NCBI GenBank assembly: GCA_032622095.1
Contig: CP136064.1
Location: 181,322,011 to 181,386,010, forward strand
Direction of reading: 5' to 3'
DNA: 64,000 nt
From: Siphonodentalium dalli
Taxonomy: Eukaryota > Mollusca > Scaphopoda > Gadilida > Siphonodentaliidae
The notes beneath the pieces are model-generated. The model had not been told where the DNA came from. It worked only from the letters and a program-made list of their open reading frames with translations, and searched no databases. The position numbers were made by a program, and so were the translations under genes. Of this stretch, positions 23,728 through 35,620 are shown one piece after another. The stretch's first letter is position 1. The number at the start of each line of letters is the position of its first letter.

Positions 23728-24360
23728 TATCAAACATACCAGAGGTCCGCTGAACAAAGCCTTGTTTTCCGGAGAATTTTGATTTGTCGCGCTATCATAA
23801 AATATATGTAAACAGTATATTAAACGATTGTATCATCACTTTATCTTTATGTATCACGGTAAATTATATAGCATTTTGAAGACAGATTAATCGCGGACAT
23901 GTCAGATGATTAATCACATTCAGGGGCTCCACATGAAAATGTAGTACGTCTCTTAAATGAAAGTCTATTATAGACTAGTAACGGGACGGGACTCTGTCCG
24001 AAACAGCATCAACTCAACCGATATCCCAACTGTTGTGGACCGAGAAGACTTGGTCTACAGTATATCCAGCTCATTGCTCTTGTCAATATATGTGGTTAGT
24101 TAGTCAATATATGTGGTTAGTTAGTCAATATATGCTGTTACTTCGCCAATATCAGCAGTGCATTGCTCTTGTCAATATGTGTAAACATTAGTCAATATAT
24201 GCAGTTAATTCGTCATTATATAGACCCCCCAACAATTTTTTCGGAGGACAGTCAGAAATATGAGGAAGATATATATATGCAACTCGCGATGTCCCGTTCT
24301 TTATAATGATACATTCACAAGAGAATATATGCAGCTCATTGCTCTTGTCAATATATAATA
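23728..24360. repeat. Interrupted part of the 21-bp array
   Basis: 23728-24060 is non-array sequence (aacataccagaggtccgctg onward) with no gene seen. Array units resume at 24061-24215 and again near 24320-24355. In between, caattttttcggaggaca (24230-24248) looks like the tail of the 24361 repeat family. Confidence 0.6.
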
Positions 24361-24815
24361 AAAGGCCGTCCGGCCACAGTGTCCTCCGAAAAAGTGGCTT
24401 CATTTGGGGCATCAATTTGATTCAGATATGATCACACAAACTAAAGTTATCATACGGAAACCCGAAATTGACAGGATTCTAAGTCGTAAAAGGGCCATAA
24501 CTCTCACAAAAATGGGCAGAGAAAACCCATATTCGAACCTGACCTGTATTTTCGGCTGATAAACTATCATACTGAATTTGATTCAGATATGATCACACAA
24601 ACTGAAGTTATCATTCGGAAACCAGAAAATTACAAGATTCTAAGTAAAAAAAAAGGGCCATAACTCTCGCAAAAATGGGCCGGGCAAACCAATATTCGAA
24701 ATCATCCGGAAACCATTTACGGACACACACACGGACGGACGGGCGATACGACGGACGGCCGGACACCGGCTATTTTAATAGTCCCCCGAATTTTTTTTCG
24801 GTGGACAATTATATA
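24361..24815 (+). mobile_element. Shortened copy of the 161-bp-unit repeat
   Basis: Opens aaaggccgtccggccacagtgtc and closes with a GGAC-rich run, ggctattttaatag and cccccgaattttttttcgg, exactly as at 11096-11915, but with about two internal units instead of four. It is inserted in the 21-bp array, which continues beyond it. Confidence 0.8.
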
Positions 24816-24859
24816 TAATGGAACATCGCGAGCCGTGTATAATGATGAACTAACAACAT

Positions 24860-25062
24860 ATATTGAAAAGAACAATGCGCTGCATATATTGACAAAGTAA
24901 CTGCATATAATGACGAACTAACTGCATTTATTGACTAACTAACTGCATATACTTGTATTGACACAAATTAGCTGCATATATTGACCAACTAACCACATAT
25001 ATTGACAAAGTAGCTGCATACAATGGCAAATGAGCTATATATTGATATATAAATCAGATATA
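24860..25062 (-). repeat. 21-bp array in reverse orientation
   Basis: Units read gcatatattgacaaagtaact and ccaactaaccacatatattg, the reverse complement of the 21790-23727 array. This makes the core of foldback 3 strand-switching and asymmetric, as in foldbacks 1 and 2. Confidence 0.85.
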
Positions 25063-25076
25063 TTGCATGAGCTTAA

Positions 25077-25470
25077 AGATGCACAATCCGAATTAACGCT
25101 CCTAAATTACTATTTCTTTGGCTTCAGGGGTGAAAAATATTTGATTCAAGTCGAGGAACCCACCCATCAAAGCTCAGAGTTAACAGATATCGATTTTTGA
25201 AATCTGTTATTTTTCACCACCTGGTATATTTAAGGCCTGGCAAATATTCGACGAATGCCGACTGACATACTCTCGATACCAAATTGCTTCGGATCAAAGT
25301 GTTGATATATAACACATTTTGCTGCTTTTGGGGCAATGTTATACTGCAGTTGACAGTGGTTAGCATTATTTTTTGTCAATTAGTCGATTCTGATAACTGA
25401 AGCGGCATTTCAAGAAATGTTGTTGTTGGAATTTGATGATATAGGGACACTTGAATCGGATTGTGTGCCT
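25077..25470 (+). mobile_element. TTAA-flanked MITE, family B copy 1
   Basis: 394 bp between TTAA sites (25073-25076, 25471-25474). The ends are inverted: AGATGCACAATCCGA on the left and TCGGATTGTGTGCCT on the right. It contains gaattaacgctcc and atttctttggcttc..gggtga blocks shared with 26594-26987 and, reversed, 52343-52802. Non-coding. Confidence 0.85.
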
Positions 25471-25474
25471 TTAA

Positions 25475-25635
25475 CATAAGGCAGCTGTGGCGTTCCATTG
25501 CTATGATGATGTTCTGATGGCGGTGACGATGACGGGCGGCAACGATGGTAATGATGACAATAATGCTGTTGATGATGTGGTGATGCTGGCGGTGATGATG
25601 ATGATGATGCTGATGGTTATATTGTGTCGCAAGGA
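25475..25635. repeat. GAT-rich low-complexity stretch
   Basis: An irregular tgatga/gatgat run that translates to Asp/Met-rich peptides. It is low complexity and I do not consider it a gene. Confidence 0.6.
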
Positions 25636-26597
25636 TTATAGGACTTCATTTCTATCCAATAAAGCCATTTTTTAGTATATTTTTCATTATCGTTTCCATG
25701 GTAACATGTATTTCTCAAGGTATTGGGCATTTTCGGCAGTTTAATAAAAATGCATTGTAAGTAGACGTATGCAGCTGTTTCAGTACGCATAATTATTACT
25801 GTTACCAATGTAGTACATGTACCTAATAAATGTTCCAATTACAAAATTATCGCATTTTTTGTAAAAATTACCATTTTCACCACAAAATCTCAATAAAACC
25901 CTTATAACCTGTATGTGCATCCTGTTTAATACTTGTTGGAACATAGTTATGGTTGAAAAAGGGTTTGAGACATCTATAACGCGTTGCCATAATATGTTTT
26001 GCTTCATTACACGCTTTAAATGTCCGATTTATGGACAAAATTTCATTATTTCTGTTTATTTGACGAAATTTGGTCCGTTTCCATGACAACAGCTGAATAT
26101 AAACCTCAACAGTGACCCTATGAAGAAGTCTGGATTAAAAGTGCATGTCATAGAAAACAAATTTCAGAAAGTTATATTGTGTTGCAAGGGTTATTGGACT
26201 TCATTTCTTTCCAATAATGCTATTTTTTGTATTTTTTCAATATCGTTTCCATGGTAACAGTTATTTCTCAGGGTATTGTGCCTTTTCGACAGTTTTATCC
26301 AAATTACTTTGAAGTACCCGTATGAAGCTATCACAATATGCATAAATTATTACTGTAACCAATGTAGTATCTAATAAATGATCCAATTCCAAAATTATCG
26401 CATTTTTTGCAAAAATCAACAGTTTTTACCCCAAAATGGCAATAAAACCTTCATAACCTATATGGGCATCCTAGTAACTACTGGAGTAGTTGGAAATAGT
26501 TATCGTGGAAAAATAACATCAAGAAATTATCTTCAACAGATGTTTCTGTCCTGGAATGTGCTTAAATTCTTTTTTACCGTCTGCTGAAGGGTTTTCC
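25636..26597 (-). repeat. Foldback 3 right arm
   Basis: Reverse complement of 20442-21590, again as two sub-copies about 550 bp apart. It ends at accgtctgctgaagggtttt, which mirrors aaaaccttttcagcaaatggt at 20442. Confidence 0.8.
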
Positions 26598-26987
26598 GAA
26601 TTAACGCTCCCAAATGACTATTTCTTTGGCTTCGGGGGTGAAAATATTTTATTCGAGTCGAAGAACACACCCATCAAAGCTCAGAGTGATCAGATATCGA
26701 TTTTTGAAATTTGTTATTTCTCGAAATGTGCAATTATTAGTCGTCAAACCGATCTCGGACAAAATTGCGGATGAACATGGATAACTCTAAAATCTTGTGG
26801 TAATACGGCCATATTTCGTTGAACAATATATGTTGATAAATAACGCCTTTTGGGAAATTTTATACCATAGTTGACAGCGGTTAGCATTATTTTGTTGTTA
26901 TTAGTAGATTCTGATAACAAAGGCGTATTTTGAAGAAATGTTGTTGTTGTTGTAACTTGATGATCTGATCGGATTGAGTACCTTTAA
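26594..26987 (+). mobile_element. Family B MITE copy 2, left end missing
   Basis: Starts abruptly at ccgaattaacgctccc, lacking the first ~15 bp of the family terminus, directly at the end of the foldback 3 arm. Its right end is intact (GGATTGAGTACCTTTAA). The missing end suggests that the foldback junction replaced it. Confidence 0.75.
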
Positions 26988-27370
26988 CCAGGAGTAGATT
27001 TAAGTGTCTGTGTTTGCGTGTTAGTCGGTTTATGTATTATACAATGTCTCTTCGTTTCAGTGGCATAATTATTTCTCTCTTGTAGTAATATATCTTTGTC
27101 TCCGCATGACAAGGGCTAATTGTGACAGAAATGACCAAGTATGTTAAGCGGTAATTTTTATGTGCACCCAGCAAACCTCAAGTGGGCATTTTGCCATCAA
27201 GGTTAAAGCTATAGATCATGACACGAATCTCTTCTCGAATTATACCCGTAGAGACCCCATATAGAGCTGAGAGTGACTGTCCGAGACAAGGGACCTTCAC
27301 CTATACTGCGAAATTAATTATTAAGGAACAGTTATTAACTAAGGAATATATTACCTGTGTTGTCTTTTTG
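26988..27370. other. Spacer, nothing recognised
   Basis: No gene or repeat supported. Confidence 0.4.
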
Positions 27371-27790
27371 ATGTCATAAAGTTTGGCTTACTGGGCTAAG
27401 TCGGGAAACTGTACTTATATATCGCTCTTAAATATTTTGACTGGACTGTATGTCCAATTTTGTTACATGTATATGAAGACTCGAAAATATGAAAGAAAAC
27501 TGAGAGCGTATATAGTAAAATTCTGCAACATATTGACGCACATGAAGACTAGCACTCAAAACTATATGGTATATGGGGAAGTGGGCAAATACCCATTGAC
27601 AATAATACAAAAACAGATAATAGTAAACTAATGGTCGAGACTTATGACGGGAGAGGTATCTGTTCTGGCTAAGAGACTATATGAATCGTGTTTCATCTTA
27701 TGGAACACGACACTACGGCAGACTATTTAGACATATTAATTCTACTATATATATAAACGAGTATACACGAAGCTGGTTTTGGTGTGGCAT
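27371..27790 (+). pseudogene. CR1-like retrotransposon C-terminal fragment
   Basis: A segment reads KTSTQNYMVYGEVGKYPL (27545-27598). The same motif occurs downstream of the polymerase core in the two larger copies in this window (NYMVYAELGRYPI near 38680; TTSLMVYGETGMFPL near 8425). After a stop, the adjacent sequence continues as WSRLMTGE...LAKRLYES and a tail ending near 27780. Preceding codons (27383-27460) also repeat the AYWAKS theme. The fragment is ~130 residues, without catalytic motifs and with stops, so it is a dead 3' relic. Confidence 0.7.
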
Positions 27791-27819
27791 AGCCGAATAA
27801 GGCATAATTATAAGACAGT

Positions 27820-28258
27820 TAGAAAACAAGAGGTGTGCACTCGAGTGCTAGCATACCCACACCGTGGCAAATTCAACCCGCATTATCCGTAAACCCAACA
27901 AAAAAAGATTTTTAACTTTAAAGAAAAATTCGGACTAATAATATCGATATGGTGTCACAAGAAGCTTGCACAGAAAAATTTATTCAAATTGGTTCATATT
28001 TGTTAAAGTTATTAAGTCGGACAGAATTTTCTAACTCAAAATAAGTCGAAAATGAAGTGTAATATTACGAAAAACAGTCTGAGCCAATCCCTGGCCACAT
28101 CATGTAGAGAGGGTATTGTGAGAAGCATGTATACCAAACATTATTGAAATCGGTTCATATTTGTTAAAGTTATTAAGTCGGACAGAATTTTCTAAGTCAA
28201 AATAAGTCGAAAATGAGGCGTAACTTAAAAAAAAAGAAAGTCGGACCGAACCGCAATA
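27820..28258. repeat. Bivalve-type repeat, two ~161-bp units
   Basis: Two imperfect direct units share ggttcatatttgttaaag, ttattaagtcggacagaatt and aaaataagtcgaaaatgag, at 27991 and 28152 (161 bp apart). The opening caagaggtgtgcactcgagtg resembles common bivalve dispersed repeats. A related piece is at 39541-39600. Non-coding. Confidence 0.7.
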
Positions 28259-31200
28259 GGAATCACAGAACTAAATGTTTCCCATAGGCGACAGTGTTAA
28301 CGTTTTTACCAAATTCACTGAATTGAAGCCTGCAAGCCATACCAGTGATGTTTACCCAGCTAGATTGACACCAGTTGATCACGAAAATGCAAGAAAAATC
28401 ATAGGTCATGTGTTTACTTTTTAAAATAAATCCCCAAGTCTACGACAGGGCTATCTCACAGCCAAATTTGATCTGGAAAAACCCAGGACTACAGCAGCTT
28501 GTTAAATAAATTTCCCGCTCACAAAAATCCATTCCCCCATTCATTCACCAGTTTAAATTATTTAGATATTATGTACAAATCAAATACACGCGATGTCATC
28601 CTTTAATAACGTGTCGCATGTATCAGGTGAAGGTCATTCTTCAGTTACCTTCACCTTTAGCACGGTGTACTCGCTCCCCGACTCTAGAACACATTTAGCT
28701 CCCTGATTCCTATATATATGTACATGTGTGAAACACAGCGTTTCTTATAGTATTTTATCAAAATATAGACCTTACTGAAATCAAAAATGGACTATATCGA
28801 GCCGTAGTTGTTTATTTTTCCAATATGAGGCATCCTGAAAATTAGTGTCAATCCTCAAAATAAAGCCAAAAAATTAAGATGTTTTTTTCAATTTTACTAG
28901 CTGATGCATCTCGTATAACTGAAGTATGCCCTGATATACCATAATATTACTAAATTGAAGAGGAAATGTTAATATACACTTTGAGAGCGATATATTGTCC
29001 AATTTTAAACACTTTTCATGCAGAATTTGGCAATTTATAATAAACATTTACCAAAATTAACAGAAGATTACAATAATTTTTTTTTTAATAGCAATATAAA
29101 GCAACCATAAGTCAATTTAAATATCTAAACATAATGATACAACATCAGACACAGCATCAGACATGAAATTTTACCAGATGGCAGGGCATGCTGTCTGTTT
29201 AACAAACCTGCCATGACAATTTTGCACGACAGTAACTCTTGTGGTGATGCCATCACCCCCCCCCCCCCCCCGACTTGGGGTGGGGCTACGGTCCCCGTTA
29301 AGACTACAGGGTGCCGGAAAAGCTTAATTGGGTCAACTGTCACCTTTTCCCAATGGGGGGGGGGGGGGCTAACACTCCTCAAAATTGTGGGAGAGGGGCT
29401 TTAGACCCCCTGACCCCCTAATGGTACCGGATGTCCATGCAAAATTCCCTGATTTATCACTTTCTTTACTATCTACAGGCGAATCCATGGGTTTCTTCTT
29501 TAAATATGTCCAAAATGTGGTCATTATCATTTTAAAATATGGAATTAACAACTTATCATGGCGAGACGTGAATTTTCGTAAATTTAAAATTTTCCTTATA
29601 GGAATCACTGAACTAAATGGTTTCCCATAGGCGACAGTGTTAACGTTTTGGCCAAATTCACTGAATTGAAGCCTGCAAGCCATACCAGTGATGTTTACCC
29701 AGCTAGATTGACACCAGTTGATCACGAAAATGCAAGAAAAATCATAGGTCATGTGTTTACTTTTTAAAATAAATCCCCAAGTCTACGACAGGGCTATCTC
29801 ACAGCCAAATTTGATCTGGAAAAACCCAGGACTACAGCAGCTTGTTAAATAAATTTCCCGCTCACAAAAATCCATTCCCCCATTCATTCACCAGTTTAAA
29901 TTATTTAGATATTATGTACAAATCAAATACACGCGATGTCATCCTTTAATAACGTGTCGCATGTATCAGGTGAAGGTCATTCTTCAGTTACCTTCACCTT
30001 TAGCACGGTGTACTCGCTCCCCGACTCTAGAACACATTTAGCTCCCTGATTCCTATATATATGTACATGTGTGAAACACAGCGTTTCTTATAGTATTTTA
30101 TCAAAATATAGACCTTACTGAAATCAAAAATGGACTATATCGAGCCGTAGTTGTTTATTTTTCCAATATGAGGCATCCTGAAAATTAGTGTCAATCCTCA
30201 AAATAAAGCCAAAAAATTAAGATGTTTTTTTCAATTTTACTAGCTGATGCATCTCGTATAACTGAAGTATGCCCTGATATACCATAATATTACTAAATTG
30301 AAGAGGAAATGTTAATATACACTTTGAGAGCGATATATTGTCCAATTTTAAACACTTTTCATGCAGAATTTGGCAATTTATAATAAACATTTACCAAAAT
30401 TAACAGAAGATTACAATAATTTTTTTTTTAATAGCAATATAAAGCAACCATAAGTCAATTTAAATATCTAAACATAATGATACAACATCAGACACAGCAT
30501 CAGACATGAAATTTTACCAGATGGCAGGGCATGCTGTCTGTTTAACAAACCTGCCATGACAATTTTGCACGACAGTAACTCTTGTGGTGATGCCATCACC
30601 CCCCCCCCCCCGACTTGGGGTGGGGCTACGGTCCCCGTTAAGACTACAGGGTGCCGGAAAAGCTTAATTGGGTCAACTGTCACCTTTTCCCAATGGGGGG
30701 GGGGCTAACACTCCTCAAAATTGTGGGAGAGGGGCTTTAGACCCCCTGACCCCCTAATGGTACCGGATGTCCATGCAAAATTCCCTGATTTATCACTTTC
30801 TTTACTATCTACAGGCGAATCCATGGGTTTCTTCTTTAAATATGTCCAAAATGTGGTCATTATCATTTTAAAATATGGAATTAACAACTTATCATGGCGA
30901 GACGTGAATTTTCGTAAATTTAAAATTTTCCTTATAGGAATCACTGAACTAAATGGTTTCCCATAGGCGACAGTGTTAACGTTTTGGCCAAATTCACTGA
31001 ATTGAAGCCTGCAAGCCATACCAGTGATGTTTACCCAGCTAGATTGACACCAGTTGATCACGAAAATGCAAGAAAAATCATAGGTCATGTGTTTACTTTT
31101 TAAAATAAATCCCCAAGTCTACGACAGGGCTATCTCACAGCCAAATTTGATCTGGAAAAACCCAGGACTACAGCAGCTTGTTAAATAAATTTCCCGCTCA

Positions 31201-32729
31201 CAAAAATCCATTCCCCCATTCATTCACCAGTTTAAATTATTTAGATATTATGTACAAATCAAATACACGCGATGTCATCCTTTAATAACGTGTCGCATGT
31301 ATCAGGTGAAGGTCATTCTTCAGTTACCTTCACCTTTAGCACGGTGTACTCGCTCCCCGACTCTAGAACACATTTAGCTCCCTGATTCCTATATATATGT
31401 ACATGTGTGAAACACAGCGTTTCTTATAGTATTTTATCAAAATATAGACCTTACTGAAATCAAAAATGGACTATATCGAGCCGTAGTTGTTTATTTTTCC
31501 AATATGAGGCATCCTGAAAATTAGTGTCAATCCTCAAAATAAAGCCAAAAAATTAAGATGTTTTTTTCAATTTTACTAGCTGATGCATCTCGTATAACTG
31601 AAGTATGCCCTGATATACCATAATATTACTAAATTGAAGAGGAAATGTTAATATACACTTTGAGAGCGATATATTGTCCAATTTTAAAAACTTTTCATGC
31701 AGAATTTGGCAATTTATAATAAACATTTACCAAAATTAACAGAAGATTAAAATAATTTTTTTTTTTATAGCAATATAAAGCAACCATAAGTCAATTTAAA
31801 TATCTAAACATAATGATACAACATCAGACACAGCATCAGACATGAAATTTTACCAGATGGCAGGGCATGCTGTCTGTTTAACAAACCTGCCATGACAATT
31901 TTGCACGACAGTAACTCTTGTGGTGATGCCATCACCCCCCCCCCCCCCCCCGACTTGGGGTGGGGCTACGGTCCCCGTTAAGACTACAGGGTGCCGGAAA
32001 AGCTTAATTGGGTCAACTGTCACCTTTTACCAATTGGGGGGGGGGCTAACACTCCTCAAAATTGTGGGAGAGGGGCTTTAGACCCCCTGACCCCCTAATG
32101 GTACCGGATGTCCATGCAAAATTCCCTGATTTATCACTTTCTTTACTATCTACAGGCGAATCCATGGGTTTCTTCTTTAAATATGTCCAAAATGTGGTCA
32201 TTATCATTTGAAAATATGGAATTAACTACTTATCATGGCGAGACGTGAATTTTCGTAAATTTCAAATTTTCCTTATAGGAATCACTGAACTAAATGGTTT
32301 CCCATAGGCGACAGTGTTAACGTTTTGGCCAAATTCACTGAATTGAAGCCTGCAAGCCATACCAGTGATGTTTATCCAGCTAGATTGACACCAGTTGATC
32401 ACGAAAATGCAAGAAATCATAGGTTATGTGTTTACTTTTTAAAATAAATCCCCAAGTCTACGACAGGGCTATCTCACAGCCAAATTTGATCTGGAAAAAC
32501 CCAGGACTACAGCAGCTAGTTAAATAAATTTCCCGCTCACAAAAATCCATTCCCCAATTCATTCACCAGTTTAAATTATTTAGATATTATGTACAAATCA
32601 AATACACGCGATGTCATCCTTTAATAACGTGTCGCATGTATCAGGTGAAGGTCATTCTTCAGTTACCTTCACCTTTAGCATTCCACGGTGTACTCGCTCC
32701 CCGACTCTAGAACACATTTAGCTCCCTGA
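28259..32729. repeat. 1.34-kb tandem array, 3.3 copies
   Basis: The unit start (ggaatcac.gaactaaatg) recurs at 28259, 29601, 30937 and 32278, so units are 1342, 1336 and 1341 bp; the fourth stops at ~32729. Copies are nearly identical over their whole length, with differences concentrated in poly-C and poly-G tracts (for example 29247-29270, 30597-30610, 31936-31951). A 127-codon minus-strand frame spans unit junctions (29369-29752, 30705-31088). It is broken in the third junction by indels, so it is probably not a gene. Recent tandem amplification or an assembly artefact would both look like this. Confidence 0.9.
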
Positions 32730-32938
32730 TCATGCGGAGAGGCAGTCCTAACGGTCATGGATCGAGATCAGGCCCAACTGTGAATGCGTGCATTGAAACG
32801 TCCGATATCGACACGCCCACTACGCTTGGTGAAACATGTTATATCGCCGCAAATAGAGTTAACGCAAATGCGGAGCCAGAAGAAACTGTAATACTATTAC
32901 TTCTAATAGAGTTACCCCCACTGAACAAGTTAATGAGT

Positions 32939-34312
32939 TGAAAAACTTCACATTGAACGTGTGTGGATTCGAAAAGAGGCTTCAATACCACGAATTTCAG
33001 GATATGATATCCAATATGATATAATTTGCTTCTCGGAAACAAAGGCCTTCTTGGAAGATAGTATAGTCATCCCTGGGTTTGAGACCTGTGTTAAAAACGG
33101 GAAACACATAGTAGGCAACGGGACGCGGTCAGGTGGAATCCTGATAGCAGCCAAATTAGAAATTCATAAATACATTGTCCCATTGCAAACAAACAGTGCT
33201 AACATGGCATGGATTCGAGTTGATAAGACGCATGACCATTCATTCACAAGCTTATTAATTGGCGCGGTTTATATACCCCCTGTAGGTACACGATATTCTA
33301 ATGATAATTGGGTCTCTGATATAGAGGGTGATATACGCGATTTACACATAGATGACGAACTGCTACTTTTGACAGGGGGTTTCAATGCTCGTAAACAACC
33401 ACAGCGGCTTTGAACCCGACCCAGATCCATGCGAAATAAATCATATATTTGAAAACACAAGTGTATGCCATGTTATGAATTCTGTCATGAAATGTATAAA
33501 TGATGATATTGATTATTGTGATGATGATGAATATGTATGTAGTAATAGTAAGACATTTCAGGGCCCACCTAGAGTCTCCCAAGGCAGAGGTACGGTTAAA
33601 GGCACGTGCGGCCTTTGTTGTCGAAAATATTAATATGTGTTCCAATCACCGTAAACAGAAAAACATTAAAACGCATACAGTTTCGTTCATATATACCATG
33701 ACCATCGCGTAAACAGCATGTTATCATCAAGACCTACTATATTTTACCTAAGCAAGAGTCTGATTGTGTTACAGAAGACAGCAGAATGCTACTGGCTAAT
33801 CACACATAAATGGCATAAACGCTCTTTATTAATTCCATATCAGGAATTCACCAACAAAGAACGCTCTTTATGTTTACCATCATAATATAAACAAACACCA
33901 GGAAAGTAACTTTTTATGCTGTTGTTTACATAACAATGGTCAAACATATGTCAATACCACACAGTTTGTGCGATATTTCTTATTTGTATACGGACAAAGT
34001 CTGTCTACATTTTGATGTTCTTTCTGTTTGTGGCGGTTTTTGACGGGTGGAAATATTTTCACAGGATACCCACCGCCAAGGCCAACCGTATCTTTAACAG
34101 CTATGGGTATAAACTATTAGGAATGTGTAAATTTATGAAACTACCAATTATGAACGGGATGTGCGGTGAAGACCGGAATATAGGGAAATTACATCATCTG
34201 ATCGCACGGTGATAGATTACGCGGTGGGATCGAATTTTTTTTTTTAATTGTTGAAAATTTTCATATTGAAGACCATTGTCCTCTATTCTCCGATATCCAT
34301 TGCGCATTGTAA
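32939..34312 (+). pseudogene. Retrotransposon APE-like endonuclease, split by a MITE
   Basis: The endonuclease nicks target DNA for non-LTR retrotransposition. It begins with LNVCGFEKRLQYHEF (from ~32957). After a frameshift near 33020 come IICFSETKA (catalytic Glu region), GGILIAA, a GAVYIPP block near 33262 and LLLTGGFNAR near 33363-33392 (usually GDFN; here Gly replaces Asp). After another frameshift it reads NHIFENTS...VMNSVM. The MITE at 33600-34093 interrupts it. Downstream it resumes as YGYKLLGMCKFMKL, then VIDYAVGS and the conserved FSDIHCAL near 34290. Loss of the GDFN Asp plus frameshifts make it inactive. Confidence 0.8.
33600..34093 (-). mobile_element. TTAA-flanked MITE, family A copy 2
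   Basis: 494 bp, the same length as copy 1 at 13007-13500 and in the opposite orientation. TTAA lies on both sides (33596-33599, 34094-34097). The endonuclease reading frame is continuous if the MITE and one TTAA are removed (T-V-N-S-Y across the junction). This independently proves the insertion site and the 4-bp duplication. Confidence 0.9.
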
Positions 34313-35620
34313 TACGACCCTGCCTAACTATGCTTAAAAGCCATGTCCTGATTGGCCAGTGGCCCGAGTTACCATGGCTATCTCGTTCCAATTTTGTGGT
34401 ACAATTCTACTTTTTCCAATTGTACCACGAAAAAAATCGGTTTATTCAGATCGCAGCACGCGACTTTTCCCGTCTTTTCTAACTCCGCGCAAACGGGGCA
34501 TCAACGGAGTACACCCGCACCCGTAACCCTTTGAATTATTTTGCTACATCTTGACAATCTTGCGAATTTTCTAGCGATTTTTCGCTTGAAACCAGTTTGG
34601 TTGCCAATGAATATGGTCCAAATGATGTTATTATATACTGATATATGTTACGACCAAAGAAAGTTACTTAATAAGTATATTAAATGACAAAATAAATCCA
34701 TGGGGCCGGGCTGTGCATTCGTCGATTCGAATCTCGATCATATTCGATATTTCGGAATCAAGTTGAAAATGAAAGCGCTTGTTCACCAGTACAGAAGGGG
34801 AATAAGATTAGTTTAGTAAACTAGATCATTTAGATCGCTTTGTGTAAGGGAAATGGTCCATAGTCGATGATAATATTCATGTTGTCCCAACAACGTTCAA
34901 CACAGAAATGACAGCAATGTGAGTGAGTAGATGGGCGCGAAGCGCCCGGGATGGTCGAAAAGATCGAGTGATCTTCTCCTTCACCCCACGGTTTGTTGTT
35001 GTTGGAGATATAGCACACAGAAAAACAGTCATGTCCGAACACGGCAAAAGCGGACATAATGAATTAATGTTATTCCTTGATTGAATTGATTGGATGGATT
35101 ATTTGGGGAAGAGCCCACGAGCTTTAATATGGGGTGTGAGGGGTGACCCGGTGGGTCCCTTTAATATATGGTTGAGCTGAGCGTGTCATCTGGTGCGCTG
35201 AAAAAGGAGCGGGGCCCGTGTTATAATTTTTAAAATAGTGTTAGTTTGTTAGTTGTTTAAAAGACAAAAACAACCAACCGCAAGGCAGAGCGTGTGATTC
35301 AATGTGATTCAATGCGCCATCATACCGCTATTCTGTTATAGCCAAATGCGCAGAGACAGTATGTTTTATTTATTTCGTTGTTTCTGGATGGGCCGCCCTA
35401 CATTCCATAGCACGGGCGTAGGTGAAGACTCTGACAATTTTATGTGCAGAGTTGTTGGGTTCCGATAAGTGAAGTAAATCTGAAGATTATGTACAAGATA
35501 GGCTTTAATTGTTGACGATGTGAATAGTTTTGTACAGAGATATATATGATTACATGGTTACATTCAATAGATTTTTTTTTGGTTTTATATTTTTTTGGTA
35601 ATTTCTTTATTTTGTTAAAA
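34313..35620. other. Spacer between retrotransposon pieces
   Basis: Contains a small inverted repeat (ttttgtggtacaatt at ~34393 and aattgtaccacgaaaa at ~34418). At ~34712-34760 there is a gggctgtgcattcgtcgattcgaatc stretch resembling the subterminal sequence of the hAT-like element at 14029. A short palindrome gggcgcgaagcgccc lies at ~34934. None of these gives a firm feature. Confidence 0.35.

Larger units (their letters stand above)
20442..26597. mobile_element. Giant foldback element 3, unrelated sequence
   Basis: Left arm 20442-~21590 and right arm ~25636-26597 are inverted repeats: for example gttaccatggaaacgatatt at 20780 and its complement at 26236, and attttggaattggagcattt versus its complement near 26377. 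Each arm contains two direct sub-copies about 545 bp apart. The core is a 21-bp minisatellite in plus orientation (21790-23725, resuming ~24061) with a short reverse-oriented stretch at 24860-25060. Later insertions lie in the core (24361-24815) and at 25077-25470. No coding frame is seen. Ends are placed where the arm match stops; no clear target duplication was found. Confidence 0.75.

Noticed and set aside
25487-25675. Asp/Met-rich open frame
   Set aside because: Produced by a GAT-rich low-complexity run inside the foldback 3 region.
29369-31088. 127-codon minus-strand frame repeated in the 1.34-kb array
   Set aside because: It spans unit junctions, is broken by indels in the third junction, and resembles no known protein.
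34712-34765. Possible second hAT terminus (gattcgaatctcg cluster)
   Set aside because: No matching opposite end or 8-bp duplication was found nearby.
34925-34985. Short palindrome gggcgcgaagcgccc as part of a SINE or tRNA-like promoter
   Set aside because: No A box or B box at the right spacing and no tRNA fold could be drawn.
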